Below, in pieces: positions 1 through 13,225 of a stretch of 64,000 bases of DNA. Positions within the stretch are counted from its first letter, which is position 1; every line of letters begins with the position of its first letter. Under the pieces are notes generated by a model, which was not told the origin of the DNA, searched no databases, and saw only the letters and a list, made by a program, of their open reading frames with translations. Origin of the DNA: Megachile rotundata (Eukaryota; Arthropoda; Insecta; Hymenoptera; Megachilidae); NCBI RefSeq assembly GCF_050947335.1, contig NW_027473482.1, forward strand, positions 124,001 to 188,000. The letters run 5' to 3'. A program made the position numbers and the translations under genes.

Positions 1-158
1 CACAATCACAATCACACAATCACAATCACACAATCACAATCACACAATCACAATCACACAATCACAATCACACAATCACAATCACACAATCACAATCACA
101 CAATCACAATCACACAATCACAATCACACAATCACAATCACACAATCACAATCACACA
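1..158 (+). repeat. Homogeneous 14-mer block, left edge
   Basis: Perfect head-to-tail copies of the consensus, truncated by the window start. It ends where the variant cacattcgcacag begins. Confidence 0.95.
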
Positions 159-1650
159 TTCGCACAGTCACAATCCCATAATCACAATCCCACAATCACG
201 ATTACACAATCACAATCACACAGTCACAATCCCACAATCACAGTCACACAATCACAAACACACAGTCACGATCACACAATCACGATCACACGATCACGAT
301 CAACACGATCACAATCAAACAATCACAATCACACAATCAGGACCACACAACCACCACTACACAATCACAATCCCACAATCACATTCACACAATCACAATC
401 ACAATCACGAACACACAATCACGATCACACAATCACGATCACACAATCATGATTACACAATCACGACCACACAATCACGATCACACAATCACGATCACAC
501 AATCACGATCACACAATCACTGTCACACAATCACTATCACACTATCACGATCACACAATCACGATCACACAATCACGATCACACAATCACGATCACACAA
601 TCACACTATCACAATCCCACAATCACAATCGCACAATCACAGTCACACAATCACAATCGCGCAATCACAATCACACAGTCACACAATCACACTCTCAATC
701 ACACAATCACGATCACACAATCACGATCGCACAATCACGATCACACAATCACACAATCACAATCCCACAATCACAACCACACAACCACAGTCACACAATC
801 ACAATCACACAATCGCAATCACACAATCACAATCACACAATCACAATCACACAATCACACAGTCACAATCCCAATATCACGATCACACAATCACGATTAC
901 ACAATCACGATCACACAGTCACAATCCCACAATCACAGTCACACAATCACAACACACAGTCACGATCACACAATCACGATCACACGATCACGATCACACA
1001 ATCACAATCACACAATCACAATCACACAATCACAATCACACAATCACGACCACACAACCACCATTACACAATCACAATCCCACAATCACAATCACACAAT
1101 CACAATCACACAATCACAATCACACAATCACAATCACACAATCACAATCACACAATCACAATCACACAATCACAATCACACAATCACAATCACACAACCA
1201 CAGTCACACAATCACAATCACACAATCACACTCACACAATCACACAGTCACAATCCCACAATCACAATCCCACAATCACGATCATACAATCACGATCACA
1301 CAGTCACAATCCCACAGTCACCGTCACACAATCAAAGTCACACAATCAATGTCACACAATCACAATCACACAATCACAATCACACAATCACACAGTCACA
1401 AACCCACAATCACGATCACACAAACACGATCACACAAACACGATCACACAGTCACGATCACACAATCACAATCACACAATCACACAATCACACAATCACA
1501 CAATCACAATCGCGCAATCACAATCGCGCAACCACAATCGCGCAATCACAATCGCGCAATCACAATCGCGCAATCACAATCGCGCAATCACAATCGCGCA
1601 ATCACAATCACACAGTCACACAATCACACTCTCAATCACACAATCACGAT
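159..1650 (+). repeat. Variant block, type I, first copy
   Basis: Contains, in order: a cacattc/cccataatc/cgattacac marker series (159-300), an accaccactac marker (about 350), the catgattac marker (447), a cactgtc-cactatc-cactatc run, a cccaatatc marker near 870, an accaccattac marker (about 1057), a short consensus stretch, gatcatacaatc followed by cagtcaccgtcac (1270-1325), aaacccac, the CGCG tract and cacactctcaatc. The same order recurs at 4350-4720 with an offset of about 3,086 bp. No gene is present. Confidence 0.85.
1507..1605 (+). repeat. CGCG tract 1
   Basis: About seven successive 14-mers in which the unit reads CACAATCGCGCAAT, giving two CpGs per unit. One unit carries the extra change caaCcac. 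It lies between an aaacccac marker and cacactctc, as in the related blocks downstream. Confidence 0.9.
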
Positions 1651-2120
1651 CACACAATCACAATCACACAATCACAATCACACAATCACAATCACACAAT
1701 CACAATGACACAATCACAATCACACAATCACAATCACACAATCACAATCACACAATCACAATCACACAATCACAATCACACAATCACAATCACACAATCA
1801 CAATCACACAATCACAATCACACAATCACAATCACACAATCACAATCACACAATCACAATCACACAATCACAATCACACAATCACAATCACACAATCACA
1901 ATCACACAATCACAATCACACAATCACAATCACACAATCACAATCACACAATCACAATCACACAATCACAATCACACAATCACAATCACACAATCACAAT
2001 CACACAATCACAATCACACAATCACAATCACACAATCACAATCACACAATCACAATCACACAATCACAATCACACAATCACAATCACACAATCACAATCA
2101 CACAATCACAATCACACAAT
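1651..2120 (+). repeat. Homogeneous 14-mer block
   Basis: About 33 consensus units with a single visible substitution (cacaatGaca at 1707). That substitution creates an ATG and is the only reason an open frame appears to start at 1705. Confidence 0.95.
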
Positions 2121-2355
2121 CACTGTCACACAATCACTATCACACTGTCACTATCACACTGTCGCGATCACACAGTCACGATCGACAATCACGATCACAC
2201 AATCACGATCACACAATCACAATCACACAATCACAATCACACATTCACACAGTCACAATCCCATAATCACAATCCCACAATCACGATTACACAATCACGA
2301 TCACACAGTCACAATCCCACAATCACAGTCACACAATCACAAACACACAGTCACG
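2121..2355 (+). repeat. Short variant block (copy 1 of a 1.5-kb duplication)
   Basis: Marker order: cactgtc, cactatc, cactgtc, ctgtcgcgatc, gatcgacaatc, cacattcacac, cccataatc, cgattacac, aaacacac. The same series is repeated at 3620-3857, about 1.5 kb downstream, with the homogeneous blocks between them making up the rest of the duplicated unit. Confidence 0.85.
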
Positions 2356-3117
2356 ATCACACAATCACAATCACACAATCACAATCACACAATCACAATC
2401 ACACAATCACAATCACACAATCACAATCACACAATCACAATCACACAATCACAATCACACAATCACAATCACACAATCACAATCACACAATCACAATCAC
2501 ACAATCACAATCACACAATCACAATCACACAATCACAATCACACAATCACAATCACACAATCACAATCACACAATCACAATCACACAATCACAATCACAC
2601 AATCACAATCACACAATCACAATCACACAATCACAATCACACAATCACAATCACACAATCACAATCACACAATCACAATCACACAATCACAATCACACAA
2701 TCACACAATCACATTCACACAATCACAATCACACAATCACAATCACACAATCACAATCACACAATCACAATCACACAATCACAATCACACAATCACAATC
2801 ACACAATCACAATCACACAATCACAATCACACAATCACAATCACACAATCACAATCACACAATCACAATCACACAATCACAATCACACAATCACAATCAC
2901 ACAATCACAATCACACAATCACAATCACACAATCACAATCACACAATCACAATCACACAATCACAATCACACAATCACAATCACACAATCACAATCACAC
3001 AATCACAATCACACAATCACAATCACACAATCACAATCACACAATCACAATCACACAATCACAATCACACAATCACAATCACACAATCACAATCACACAA
3101 TCACAATCACACAATCA
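2356..3117 (+). repeat. Homogeneous 14-mer block
   Basis: About 54 units, perfect except for one interruption around 2701-2720 (a cacacaatcacattcacac phase change). Confidence 0.95.
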
Positions 3118-3165
3118 CGATCACACAATCACGATCACACAATCACGATCACACAATCACGATCA
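3118..3165 (+). repeat. Four successive cacGatc variant half-units
   Basis: A short run in which the 8-mer half is CACGATCA, each carrying a CpG and a GATC. It separates two homogeneous blocks. A related run is at 4078-4107. Confidence 0.85.
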
Positions 3166-3599
3166 CACAATCACAATCACACAATCACAATCACACAATC
3201 ACAATCACACAATCACAATCACACAATCACAATCACACAATCACAATCACACAATCACAATCACACAATCACAATCACACAATCACAATCACACAATCAC
3301 AATCACACAATCACAATCACACAATCACAATCACACAATCACAATCACACAATCACAATCACACAATCACAATCACACAATCACAATCACACAATCACAA
3401 TCACACAATCACAATCACACAATCACAATCACACAATCACAATCACACAATCACAATCACACAATCACAATCACACAATCACAATCACACAATCACAATC
3501 ACACAATCACAATCACACAATCACAATCACACAATCACAATCACACAATCACAATCACACAATCACAATCACACAATCACAATCACACAATCACAATCA
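3166..3599 (+). repeat. Homogeneous 14-mer block
   Basis: About 31 perfect units, ended by a caatcaGac variant at 3600. Confidence 0.95.
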
Positions 3600-3857
3600 G
3601 ACAATCACAATCACACAATCACTGTCACACAATCACTATCACACTGTCACTATCACACTGTCGCGATCACACAGTCACGATCGACAATCACGATCACACA
3701 ATCACGATCACACAATCACAATCACACAATCACAATCACACATTCACACAGTCACAATCCCATAATCACAATCCCACAATCACGATTACACAATCACGAT
3801 CACACAGTCACAATCCCACAATCACAGTCACACAATCACAAACACACAGTCACGATC
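3600..3857 (+). repeat. Short variant block (copy 2 of a 1.5-kb duplication)
   Basis: Same marker series as 2121-2355 in the same order, including ctgtcgcgatc and gatcgacaatc. This supports a direct duplication of about 1.5 kb. Confidence 0.85.
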
Positions 3858-4283
3858 ACACAATCACAATCACACAATCACAATCACACAATCACAATCA
3901 CACAATCACAATCACACAATCACAATCACACAATCACAATCACACAATCACAATCACACAATCACAATCACACAATCACAATCACACAATCACAATCACA
4001 CAATCACAATCACACAATCACAATCACACAATCACAATCACACAATCACAATCACACAATCACAATCACACAATCACGATCACACAATCACGATCACACA
4101 ATCACGATCACACAATCACAATCACACAATCACAATCACACAATCACAATCACACAATCACAATCACACAATCACAATCACACAATCACAATCACACAAT
4201 CACAATCACACAATCACAATCACACAATCACAATCACACAATCACAATCACACAATCACAATCACACAATCACAATCACACAA
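3858..4283 (+). repeat. Homogeneous 14-mer block with one variant interruption
   Basis: Two consensus runs split by three cacGatc units at 4078-4107. Ends at the caaCcacagtc marker. Confidence 0.93.
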
Positions 4284-5496
4284 CCACAGTCACACAATCA
4301 CAATCACACAATCACAATCACACAATCACACAGTCACAATCCCACAATCACAATCCCACAATCACGATCATACAATCACGATCACACAGTCACAATCCCA
4401 CAGTCACCGTCACACAATCAAAGTCACACAATCAATGTCACACAATCACAATCACACAATCACAATCTCACAATCACACAGTCACAAACCCACAATCACG
4501 ATCACACAAACACGATCACACAAACACGATCACACAGTCACGATCACACAATCACAATCACACAATCACACAATCACACAATCACACAATCACAATCGCG
4601 CAATCACAATCGCGCAACCACAATCGCGCAATCACAATCGCGCAATCACAATCGCGCAATCACAATCGCGCAATCACAATCACACAGTCACACAATCACA
4701 CTCTCAATCACACAATCACGATCACACAATCACGATCGCACAATCACGATCACACAATCACACAATCACAATCCCACAATCACAACCACACAACCACAGT
4801 CACACAATCACAATCACACAATCACAATCACACAATCACAATCACACAATCACAATCACACAATCACAATCACACAATCACACAGTCACAATCCCAATAT
4901 CACGATCACACAATCACGATTACACAATCACGATCACACAGTCACAATCCCACAATCACAGTCACACAATCACAACACACAGTCACGATCACACAATCAC
5001 GATCACACGATCACGATCACACAATCACAATCACACAATCACAATCACACAATCACAATCACACAATCACGACCACACAACCACCATTACACAATCACAA
5101 TCCCACAATCACAATCACACAATCACAATCACAATCACGATCACACAATCACGATCACACAATCACGACCACTCAATCACGACCACACAATCACGATCAC
5201 ACAATCACGATCACACAATCACGATCACACAATCACTGTCACACAATCACTATCACACTATCACGATCACACAATCACCATCACACAATCACACAATCAC
5301 AATCACAATCACACAATCACAATAACACAATCACAATCACACAATTACAATCACACAATCACAATCACACAATCACAATAACACAACCACACAGTCACAA
5401 TCCCACAATCACGATCACACAGTCACTGTCACACAATCCCAATCACACAATCACAATCCCACAATCACAGTCACAAAATCACAGTAACACAATCAC
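4284..5496 (+). repeat. Variant block, type I, second copy
   Basis: Begins with caaccacagtc and repeats the gatcatacaatc, cagtcaccgtcac (about 4400), aaacccac, CGCG and cacactctcaatc order of the 1.27-1.65 kb region. It then repeats the cccaatatc/accaccattac series of about 0.87-1.1 kb. Includes TAA-creating cacaatAacac variants near 5320-5380. Confidence 0.85.
4594..4675 (+). repeat. CGCG tract 2
   Basis: About six CACAATCGCGCAAT units, one with the same caaCcac change as tract 1. This supports common descent of the two tracts. Confidence 0.88.
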
Positions 5497-5842
5497 AATC
5501 GCGCAATCACAATCGCGCAATCACAGTCGCGCAATCACAGTCGCGCAATCACAGTCGCGCAATCACAGTCGCGCAATCACAGTCGCGCAATCACAGTCGC
5601 GCAATCACAGTCGCGCAATCACAGTCGCGCAATCACAGTCGCGCAATCACAGTCGCGCAATCACAGTCGCGCAATCACAGTCGCGCAATCACAGTCGCGC
5701 AATCACAGTCGCGCAATCACAGTCGCGCAATCACAGTCGCGCAATCACAGTCGCGCAATCACAGTCGCGCAATCACAGTCGCGCAATCACAATACGCGCA
5801 ATCACAATCGCGCAATCACAATCGCGCAATCACGATCGCGCA
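5497..5842 (+). repeat. CGCG tract 3, long CACAGTCGCGCAAT array
   Basis: Two CACAATCGCGCAAT units, then about 19 nearly identical CACAGTCGCGCAAT units to about 5790, then a few CACAATCGCGCAAT units. One unit near 5793 reads aatAcgcgc, a single-base insertion giving a 15-bp unit. This is the densest CpG stretch in the window together with 6877-7215. Confidence 0.93.
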
Positions 5843-6876
5843 ATCACGATCACACAATCACGATCACACAATCACCATCACACAATCACAATCACACATT
5901 CACACAGTCACAATCCCATAATCACAATCCCACAATCACGATTACACAATCACGATCACACAGTCACAATCCCACAATCACAGTCACACAATCACAAACA
6001 CACAGTCACGATCACACAATCACGATCACACGATCACAATCACACAATCACAATCACACAATCACGACCACACAACCACCACTACACAATCACAATCCCA
6101 CAATCACATTCACACAATCACAATCACAATCACGATCACACAATCACGATCACACAATCACGATCACACAATCATGATTACACAATCACGACCACACAAT
6201 CACGATCACACAATCACGATCACACAATCACTGTCACACAATCACGATCACACAATCACGACCACACGATCACGATCACACAATCACGATCACACAATCA
6301 CGACCACACAACCACCACTACACAATCACAATCCCACAATCACATTCACACAATCACAATCACAATCACGATCACACAATCACGATCACACAATCACGAT
6401 CACACAATCACAATCCCACAATCACGATCACACAATCACGACCACACGATCACGATCACACAATCACGATCACACAATCACGATCACACAATCACGATCA
6501 CACAATCACAATCACACAGTCACTCAATCAAAATCACAATAACAATCACACAATCACAATCACACAAACACAATCACGATCACACAATCACGATCACACA
6601 ATCACGATCACACAATCACACTATCACAATCCCACAATCACAATCGCACAATGACAGTCACACAATCACAATCACACAATCACAATCACACAATCACACA
6701 GTCACAATCCCACAATCACAATCCCACAATCACGATCATACAATCACGATCACACAGTCACAATCCCACAGTCACCGTCACACAATCAAAATCACACAAT
6801 CAATGTCACACAATCACAATCACACAATCACAATCACACAATCACAATCACACAATCACACAGTCACAAACCCACA
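5843..6876 (+). repeat. Variant block, type I
   Basis: Marker order: cacattcacac/cccataatc/cgattacac, accaccactac (about 6070), catgattac (6172), accaccactac again (about 6307), cagtcactcaatc (about 6517), cactatcac (about 6608), gatcatacaatc, cagtcaccgtcac (about 6768), aaacccac. The order matches the type I series at 11.05, 14.07 and 16.77 kb. Confidence 0.85.
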
Positions 6877-7215
6877 ATCATTGCGCAATCACAGTCGCGC
6901 AATCACAGTCGCGCAATCACAGTCGCGCAATCACAGTCGCGCAATCACAGTCGCGCAATCACAGTCGCGCAATCACAGTCGCGCAATCACAGTCGCGCAA
7001 TCACAGTCGCGCAATCACAGTCGCGCAATCACAGTCGCGCAATCACAGTCGCGCAATCACAGTCGCGCAATCACAGTCGCGCAATCACAGTCGCGCAATC
7101 ACAGTCGCGCAATCACAATCGCGCAATCACAATCGCGCAATCACAATCGCGCAATCACAATCGCGCAATCACAATCGCGCAATCACAATCGCGCAATCAC
7201 AATCGCGCAACCACA
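6877..7215 (+). repeat. CGCG tract 4
   Basis: About 16 CACAGTCGCGCAAT units followed by about seven CACAATCGCGCAAT units, then a gradual return through aatcaCgcaatc to the consensus. The clean switch between the two unit types shows separate amplification of each variant. Confidence 0.93.
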
Positions 7216-10200
7216 ATCACGCAATCACAATCACGCAATCACAATCACACAGTCACACAATCACACTCACGATCACACAATCACGATCGCACAATCACGA
7301 TCACACAATCACACAATCACAACCACACAACCACAGTCACACCATCACAATCACACAATCACAATCACACAATCACAAGCACACAGTCACAATCACACAA
7401 TCACTCAATCACACAATCACACAATCACACAATCACAATCACAGAATCACAATCACACAATCACAATCACACAATCACAATCACACAATCACAATCACAC
7501 AATCACACAGTCACAAACCCACAATCACGATCACACAAACACGATCACACAGTCACGATCACACAATCACAATCACACAATCACAATCACACAATCACAA
7601 TCACACAATCACACAATCACAATCACACAATCACAATCACACAATCACACAATCACAATCACACAATCACAATCACACAATCACACAATCACAATCACAC
7701 AATCACAATCGCACAATCACAATCGCACAATCACAATCGCACAATCACAATCGCACAATCACAATCACACAATCACAATCACACAATCAGAATCACACAA
7801 TCACAATATCACAATCACACAATCACGATCACACAGTCACAATCCCACAATCACAATCACACAATCACAATCACACAATCACAATCACACAATCACAATC
7901 ACACAATCACAATCACACAATCACAATCACACAATCACAATCACACAATCACAATCACACAATCTCAATCACAATCACGATCACACAAACAGGATCACAC
8001 AATTACGATCACACAATCACGACCACACAATCACGATCACACAATCACGATCACACAATCACGATCACACAATCGCGATCACACAATCACGATCGCACAA
8101 TCACGATCACACAACCACAGTCACACAATCACAATCACACAACCAAAATCACAATCGCGATCACACAAACACGATCGCACAATCACGATCACACAATCAC
8201 GATCCCACAATCACAATCACACAATCACAGTCACACAATCACAATCACACCATCACAATCACACCATCACACAGTCACAATCCCACAATCACAATCCCAC
8301 AATCACGATCACACAATCACGATCACACAGTCACAATCCCACAATCACAGTCACACAATCACAGTCACACAATCACAATCACACAATCGCACAGTCACAA
8401 ACCCACAATCACGATCACACAAACACGATCACACAGTCACGATCACACAATCACAATCACACAATCACAATCACACAATACAATCACACAATCACAATCA
8501 CACAATCACAATCACACAATCACAATCACAATCACACAATCACAATCACACAATCACAATCACACAATCACACAATCACAATCACACAATCACAATCACA
8601 CAATCACAATAACACAATCACACAATCACGACCACACAATCACGATCACACAATCGCAATCACATAGTCACACAATCACAATCACAATCACACAATCACA
8701 ATCACACAAACACACAGTCACAATCGCACAATCACGATCACAAAATCACGATCACACAATCACGATCACACAATCACAATCACACAGTCACACAATCACA
8801 ATCACAATCACAATCACAATCACACAATCACAATCACACAATCACAATCACACAATCACAATCACACAATCACAATCACACAATCACAATCACACAATCA
8901 CAATCACGATCACACAATCACGATCGCACAGTCACGATCACACAATCACACAATCACACTCCCACAACCACACTCACACAATAACGATCACACAATCACA
9001 ATCACACAGTCACACAGTCGCACAGTCACACAATCACACAATCACACAGTCACAATCGCACAATCACGATCACACAATCACGATCACACAATCACAATCA
9101 CACAGTCACACAATCACAATCACAATCACAATCACAATCACAATCACAATCACAATCACAATCACACAATCACAATCACACAATCACAATCACACAATCA
9201 CAATCACGATCACACAATCACGATCGCACAGTCACGATCACACAATCACAGAATCACACTCCCACAACCACAATCACACAATCACGATCACACAATCACA
9301 ATCACGCAGTCACACAGTCGCACAGTCACACAATCACACCATCACACAGTCACAATCGCACAATCACGATCACACAATCACGATCACACAGTCACTATCC
9401 CACAATCACGATCACACAATTACGATCACACAGTCACGATCACACAATTACAATCACACAATCAGAATCACACAATCAGAATCACACAATCACAATAACA
9501 CAATCACAGTTACAGAGTCACAATCACACAATCACAATGACACAATCACAATCACACAATCACAGTCACACAATCACAGTCACACAATCACAATCACAAA
9601 ATCACAATAACACAATCACAATCACACAATCACACAATCACAATCACACAATGACGATCACACAATCACGATCACACAATCACAATCACACAATCACAAT
9701 CACACAATCACAGTCACACAATCACAGTCACACAATCACAATCACACAATCACAATCACAGAATCACACAGTCACAATCCCACAATCACGATCACACAAT
9801 CACGATCACACAATCACAATCACACAGTCACACAATCAAAATCACAATCACACAATCACAATCACAATCACACAATCACGATCACACAATCACGATCGCA
9901 CAATCACGATCACACAATCACACAATCACAATCCCACAATCACAACCACACAACCACAGTCACACAATCACAATCACACAATCACACAGCCACAATCCCA
10001 CAATCACGATCACACAATCACGATCACACAGTCACTATCACACAATCCCAATCACACAATCATAATCCCAAAATCACAATCGCGAAATCACAGTCACACA
10101 ATCACAATCACACAATCACGATCACACAATCACGATCACACTATCACGATCACACAGTCACAATCACACAATCACAATCACACAATCACAATCACACAAT

Positions 10201-10261
10201 CACGATCACACAATCACGATCACACAATCACGATCACACAATCACGATCACACAATCACTA
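7216..10261 (+). repeat. Long variant block, type I with type II-like elements
   Basis: Mixed cacGatc, cacaGtc, caatcGc and caatcCc units, including aagcacacag (about 7378). From about 8700 it carries markers that later typify type II: aaacacacagtcacaatcgc with cacaaaatcacg (about 8706), hexamer runs (8796-8821, 9112-9167), cagttacagag (about 9507) and tcataatcccaaaatc with TCGCGA (about 10062-10085). This block may be a mosaic or an ancestral source of later blocks. No gene. Confidence 0.8.
9112..9167 (+). repeat. Pure (CAATCA)n hexamer run
   Basis: About nine consecutive 6-bp units without the intervening 8-mer. It shows that the 14-mer is composite and that the 6-mer can amplify alone. 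A smaller run is at about 8796-8821. Confidence 0.9.
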
Positions 10262-10525
10262 TCACACAATCACAATCACACAATCACAATCACACAATCA
10301 CAATCACACAATCACAATCACACAATCACAATCACACAATCACAATCACACAATCACAATCACACAATCACAATCACACAATCACAATCACACAATCACA
10401 ATCACACAATCACAATCACACAATCACAATCACACAATCACAATCACACAATCACAATCACACAATCACAATCACACAATCACAATCACACAATCACAAT
10501 CACACAATCACAATCACACAATCAC
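10262..10525 (+). repeat. Homogeneous 14-mer block
   Basis: About 19 consensus units, preceded by five cacGatc-type units and followed by cacagtcacaatccc. The same flanks occur at 12826-13225. Confidence 0.94.
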
Positions 10526-12825
10526 ACAGTCACAATCCCACAATCACGATCACACGATCACGATCACACAATCATGTTCACACAATCACGTTCACACAAT
10601 CACGATCAGACAATCACGATCACACAATCACAGTCACACAATCACAATCACACAGTCACAATCACAATCACTATCACACAATCGCTATCACACAATCACT
10701 ATCACACAATCACGATCACACAATCACGATCACACAATCACAATCACACAATCACAATCACACATTCACACAGTCACAATCCCATAATCACAATCCCACA
10801 ATCACGATTACACAATCACGATCACACATTCACACAGTCACAATCCCATAATCACAATCCCACAATCACGATTACACAATCACGATCACACAGTCACAAT
10901 CCCACAATCACAGTCACACAATCACAATCACACAATCACGACCACACAACCACCACTACACAATCACAATCCCACAATCACATTCACCCAATCACAATCA
11001 CAATCACGATCACACAATCACGATCACACAATCACGATCACACAATCATGATTACACAATCACGACCACACAATCACGATCACACAATCACGATCACACA
11101 ATCACGATCACACAATCACTGTCACACAATCACTATCACACTATCGCGATCACACAATCACCATCACACAATCACACAATCACAATCACAACCACACAAT
11201 CACAATAACACAATCACAATCACACAATTACAATCACACAATCACAATCACACAATCACGACCACACAACCACCACTACACAATCACAATCCCACAATCA
11301 CATTCACACAATCACAATCACAATCACGATCACACAATCACGGTCACACAATCACGATCACACAATCACAATCCCACAATCACGATCACACAATCACGAC
11401 CACACGATCACGATCACACAATCACGATCACACAATCACGATCACACAATCACAATCACACAGTCACTCAATCAAAAACACAATAACAATCACACAATCA
11501 CAATCACACAAACACAATCACGATCACACAATCACGATCACACAATCACACTATCACAATCCCACAATCAAAGTCGCACAATCAGAGTCACACAATCACA
11601 ATCACACAATCACAATCACACAATCACACAGTCACAATCCCACAATCACAATCCCACAATCACGATCATACAATCACGATCACACAGTCACAATCCCACA
11701 GTCACCGTCACACAATCAAAGTCACACAATCAAAGTCACACAATCACAATCACACAATCACACAGTCACAAACCCACAATCACGATCACACAAACACGAT
11801 CACACAAACACGATCACACAGTCACGATCACACAATCGCAATCACACAATCACACAATCACACAATCACACAATCACAATCGCGCAATCACAATCGCGCA
11901 ATCACAATCGCGCAACCACAATCGCGCAATCACAATCGCGCAATCACAATCGCGCAATCACAATCGCGCAATCACAATCCCGCAATCACAATCCCGCAAT
12001 CACAATCACGCAATCACAATCACGCAATCACAATCACACAATCACAATCACACAGTCACACAATCACACTCACAATCACACAATCACGATCGCACAATCA
12101 CGATCGCACAATCACGATCACACAATCACACAATCACAATCCCACAATCACAACCACACAACCACAGTCACACAATCACAATCACACAATCACAATCACA
12201 CAATCACAATCACACAATCACAAGCACACAGTCACAATCACACAATCACACAATCACAATCACAGAATCACAATCACACAATCACAATCACACAATCACA
12301 CAGTCACAAACCCACAATCACGATCACACAAACACGATCACACAGTCACAATCCCACAATCACGATCACACAATCACGATCACACAATCACAATCACACA
12401 GTCACACAATCAAAATCACAATCACACAATCACAATCACAATCACACAATCACGATCACACAATCACGATCGCACAATCACGATCACACAATCACACAAT
12501 CACAATCCCACAATCACAACCACACAACCACAGTCACACAATCACAATCACACAATCACACAGCCACAATCCCACAATCACGATCACACAATCACGATCA
12601 CACAGTCACTATCACACAATCCCAATCACACAATCATAATCCCAAAATCACAATCGCGAAATCACAGTCACACAACCACAATCACACAATCACGATCACA
12701 CAATCACGATCACACTATCACGATCACACAGTCACAATCACACAATCACAATCACACAATCACGATCACACAATCACGATCACACAATCACGATCACACA
12801 ATCACGATCACACAATCACGATCAC
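10526..12825 (+). repeat. Variant block, type I higher-order unit a
   Basis: Starts with catgttcac and a cgttcac/cgatcagac series also found at 13258-13530. Two copies of the cacattcacac/cccataatc series follow (about 10764 and 10826), then catgattac (11046), accaccactac (about 11269), cagtcactcaatc, cactatcac, gatcatacaatc, cagtcaccgtcac (about 11699), CGCG tract 5, aagcacacag (about 12222), cacagccac and tcataatcccaaaatc with TCGCGA (about 12635-12660). Confidence 0.85.
11879..11995 (+). repeat. CGCG tract 5
   Basis: About eight CACAATCGCGCAAT units, with a caaCcac unit inside, decaying into aatcCcgc and aatcaCgc units. Confidence 0.88.
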
Positions 12826-13225
12826 ACAATCACAATCACACAATCACAATCACACAATCACAATCACACAATCACAATCACACAATCACAATCACACAAT
12901 CACAATCACACAATCACAATCACACAATCACAATCACACAATCACAATCACACAATCACAATCACACAATCACAATCACACAATCACAATCACACAATCA
13001 CAATCACACAATCACAATCACACAATCACAATCACACAATCACAATCACACAATCACAATCACACAATCACAATCACACAATCACAATCACACAATCACA
13101 ATCACACAATCACAATCACACAATCACAATCACACAATCACAATCACACAATCACAATCACACAATCACAATCACACAATCACAATCACACAATCACAAT
13201 CACACAATCACAATCACACAATCAC
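12826..13225 (+). repeat. Homogeneous 14-mer block
   Basis: About 28 perfect consensus units between cacGatc units and a cacagtcacaatccc exit. Confidence 0.95.

Noticed and set aside
5497..5842. CpG-island promoter
   Set aside because: CpGs come from a tandem unit of low complexity with no adjacent gene, TATA-like or initiator context that stands out from the repeat.
5497..7215. CRISPR-like array in the CGCG tracts
   Set aside because: Units are contiguous 14-mers with no unique spacers, and no cas genes are nearby.
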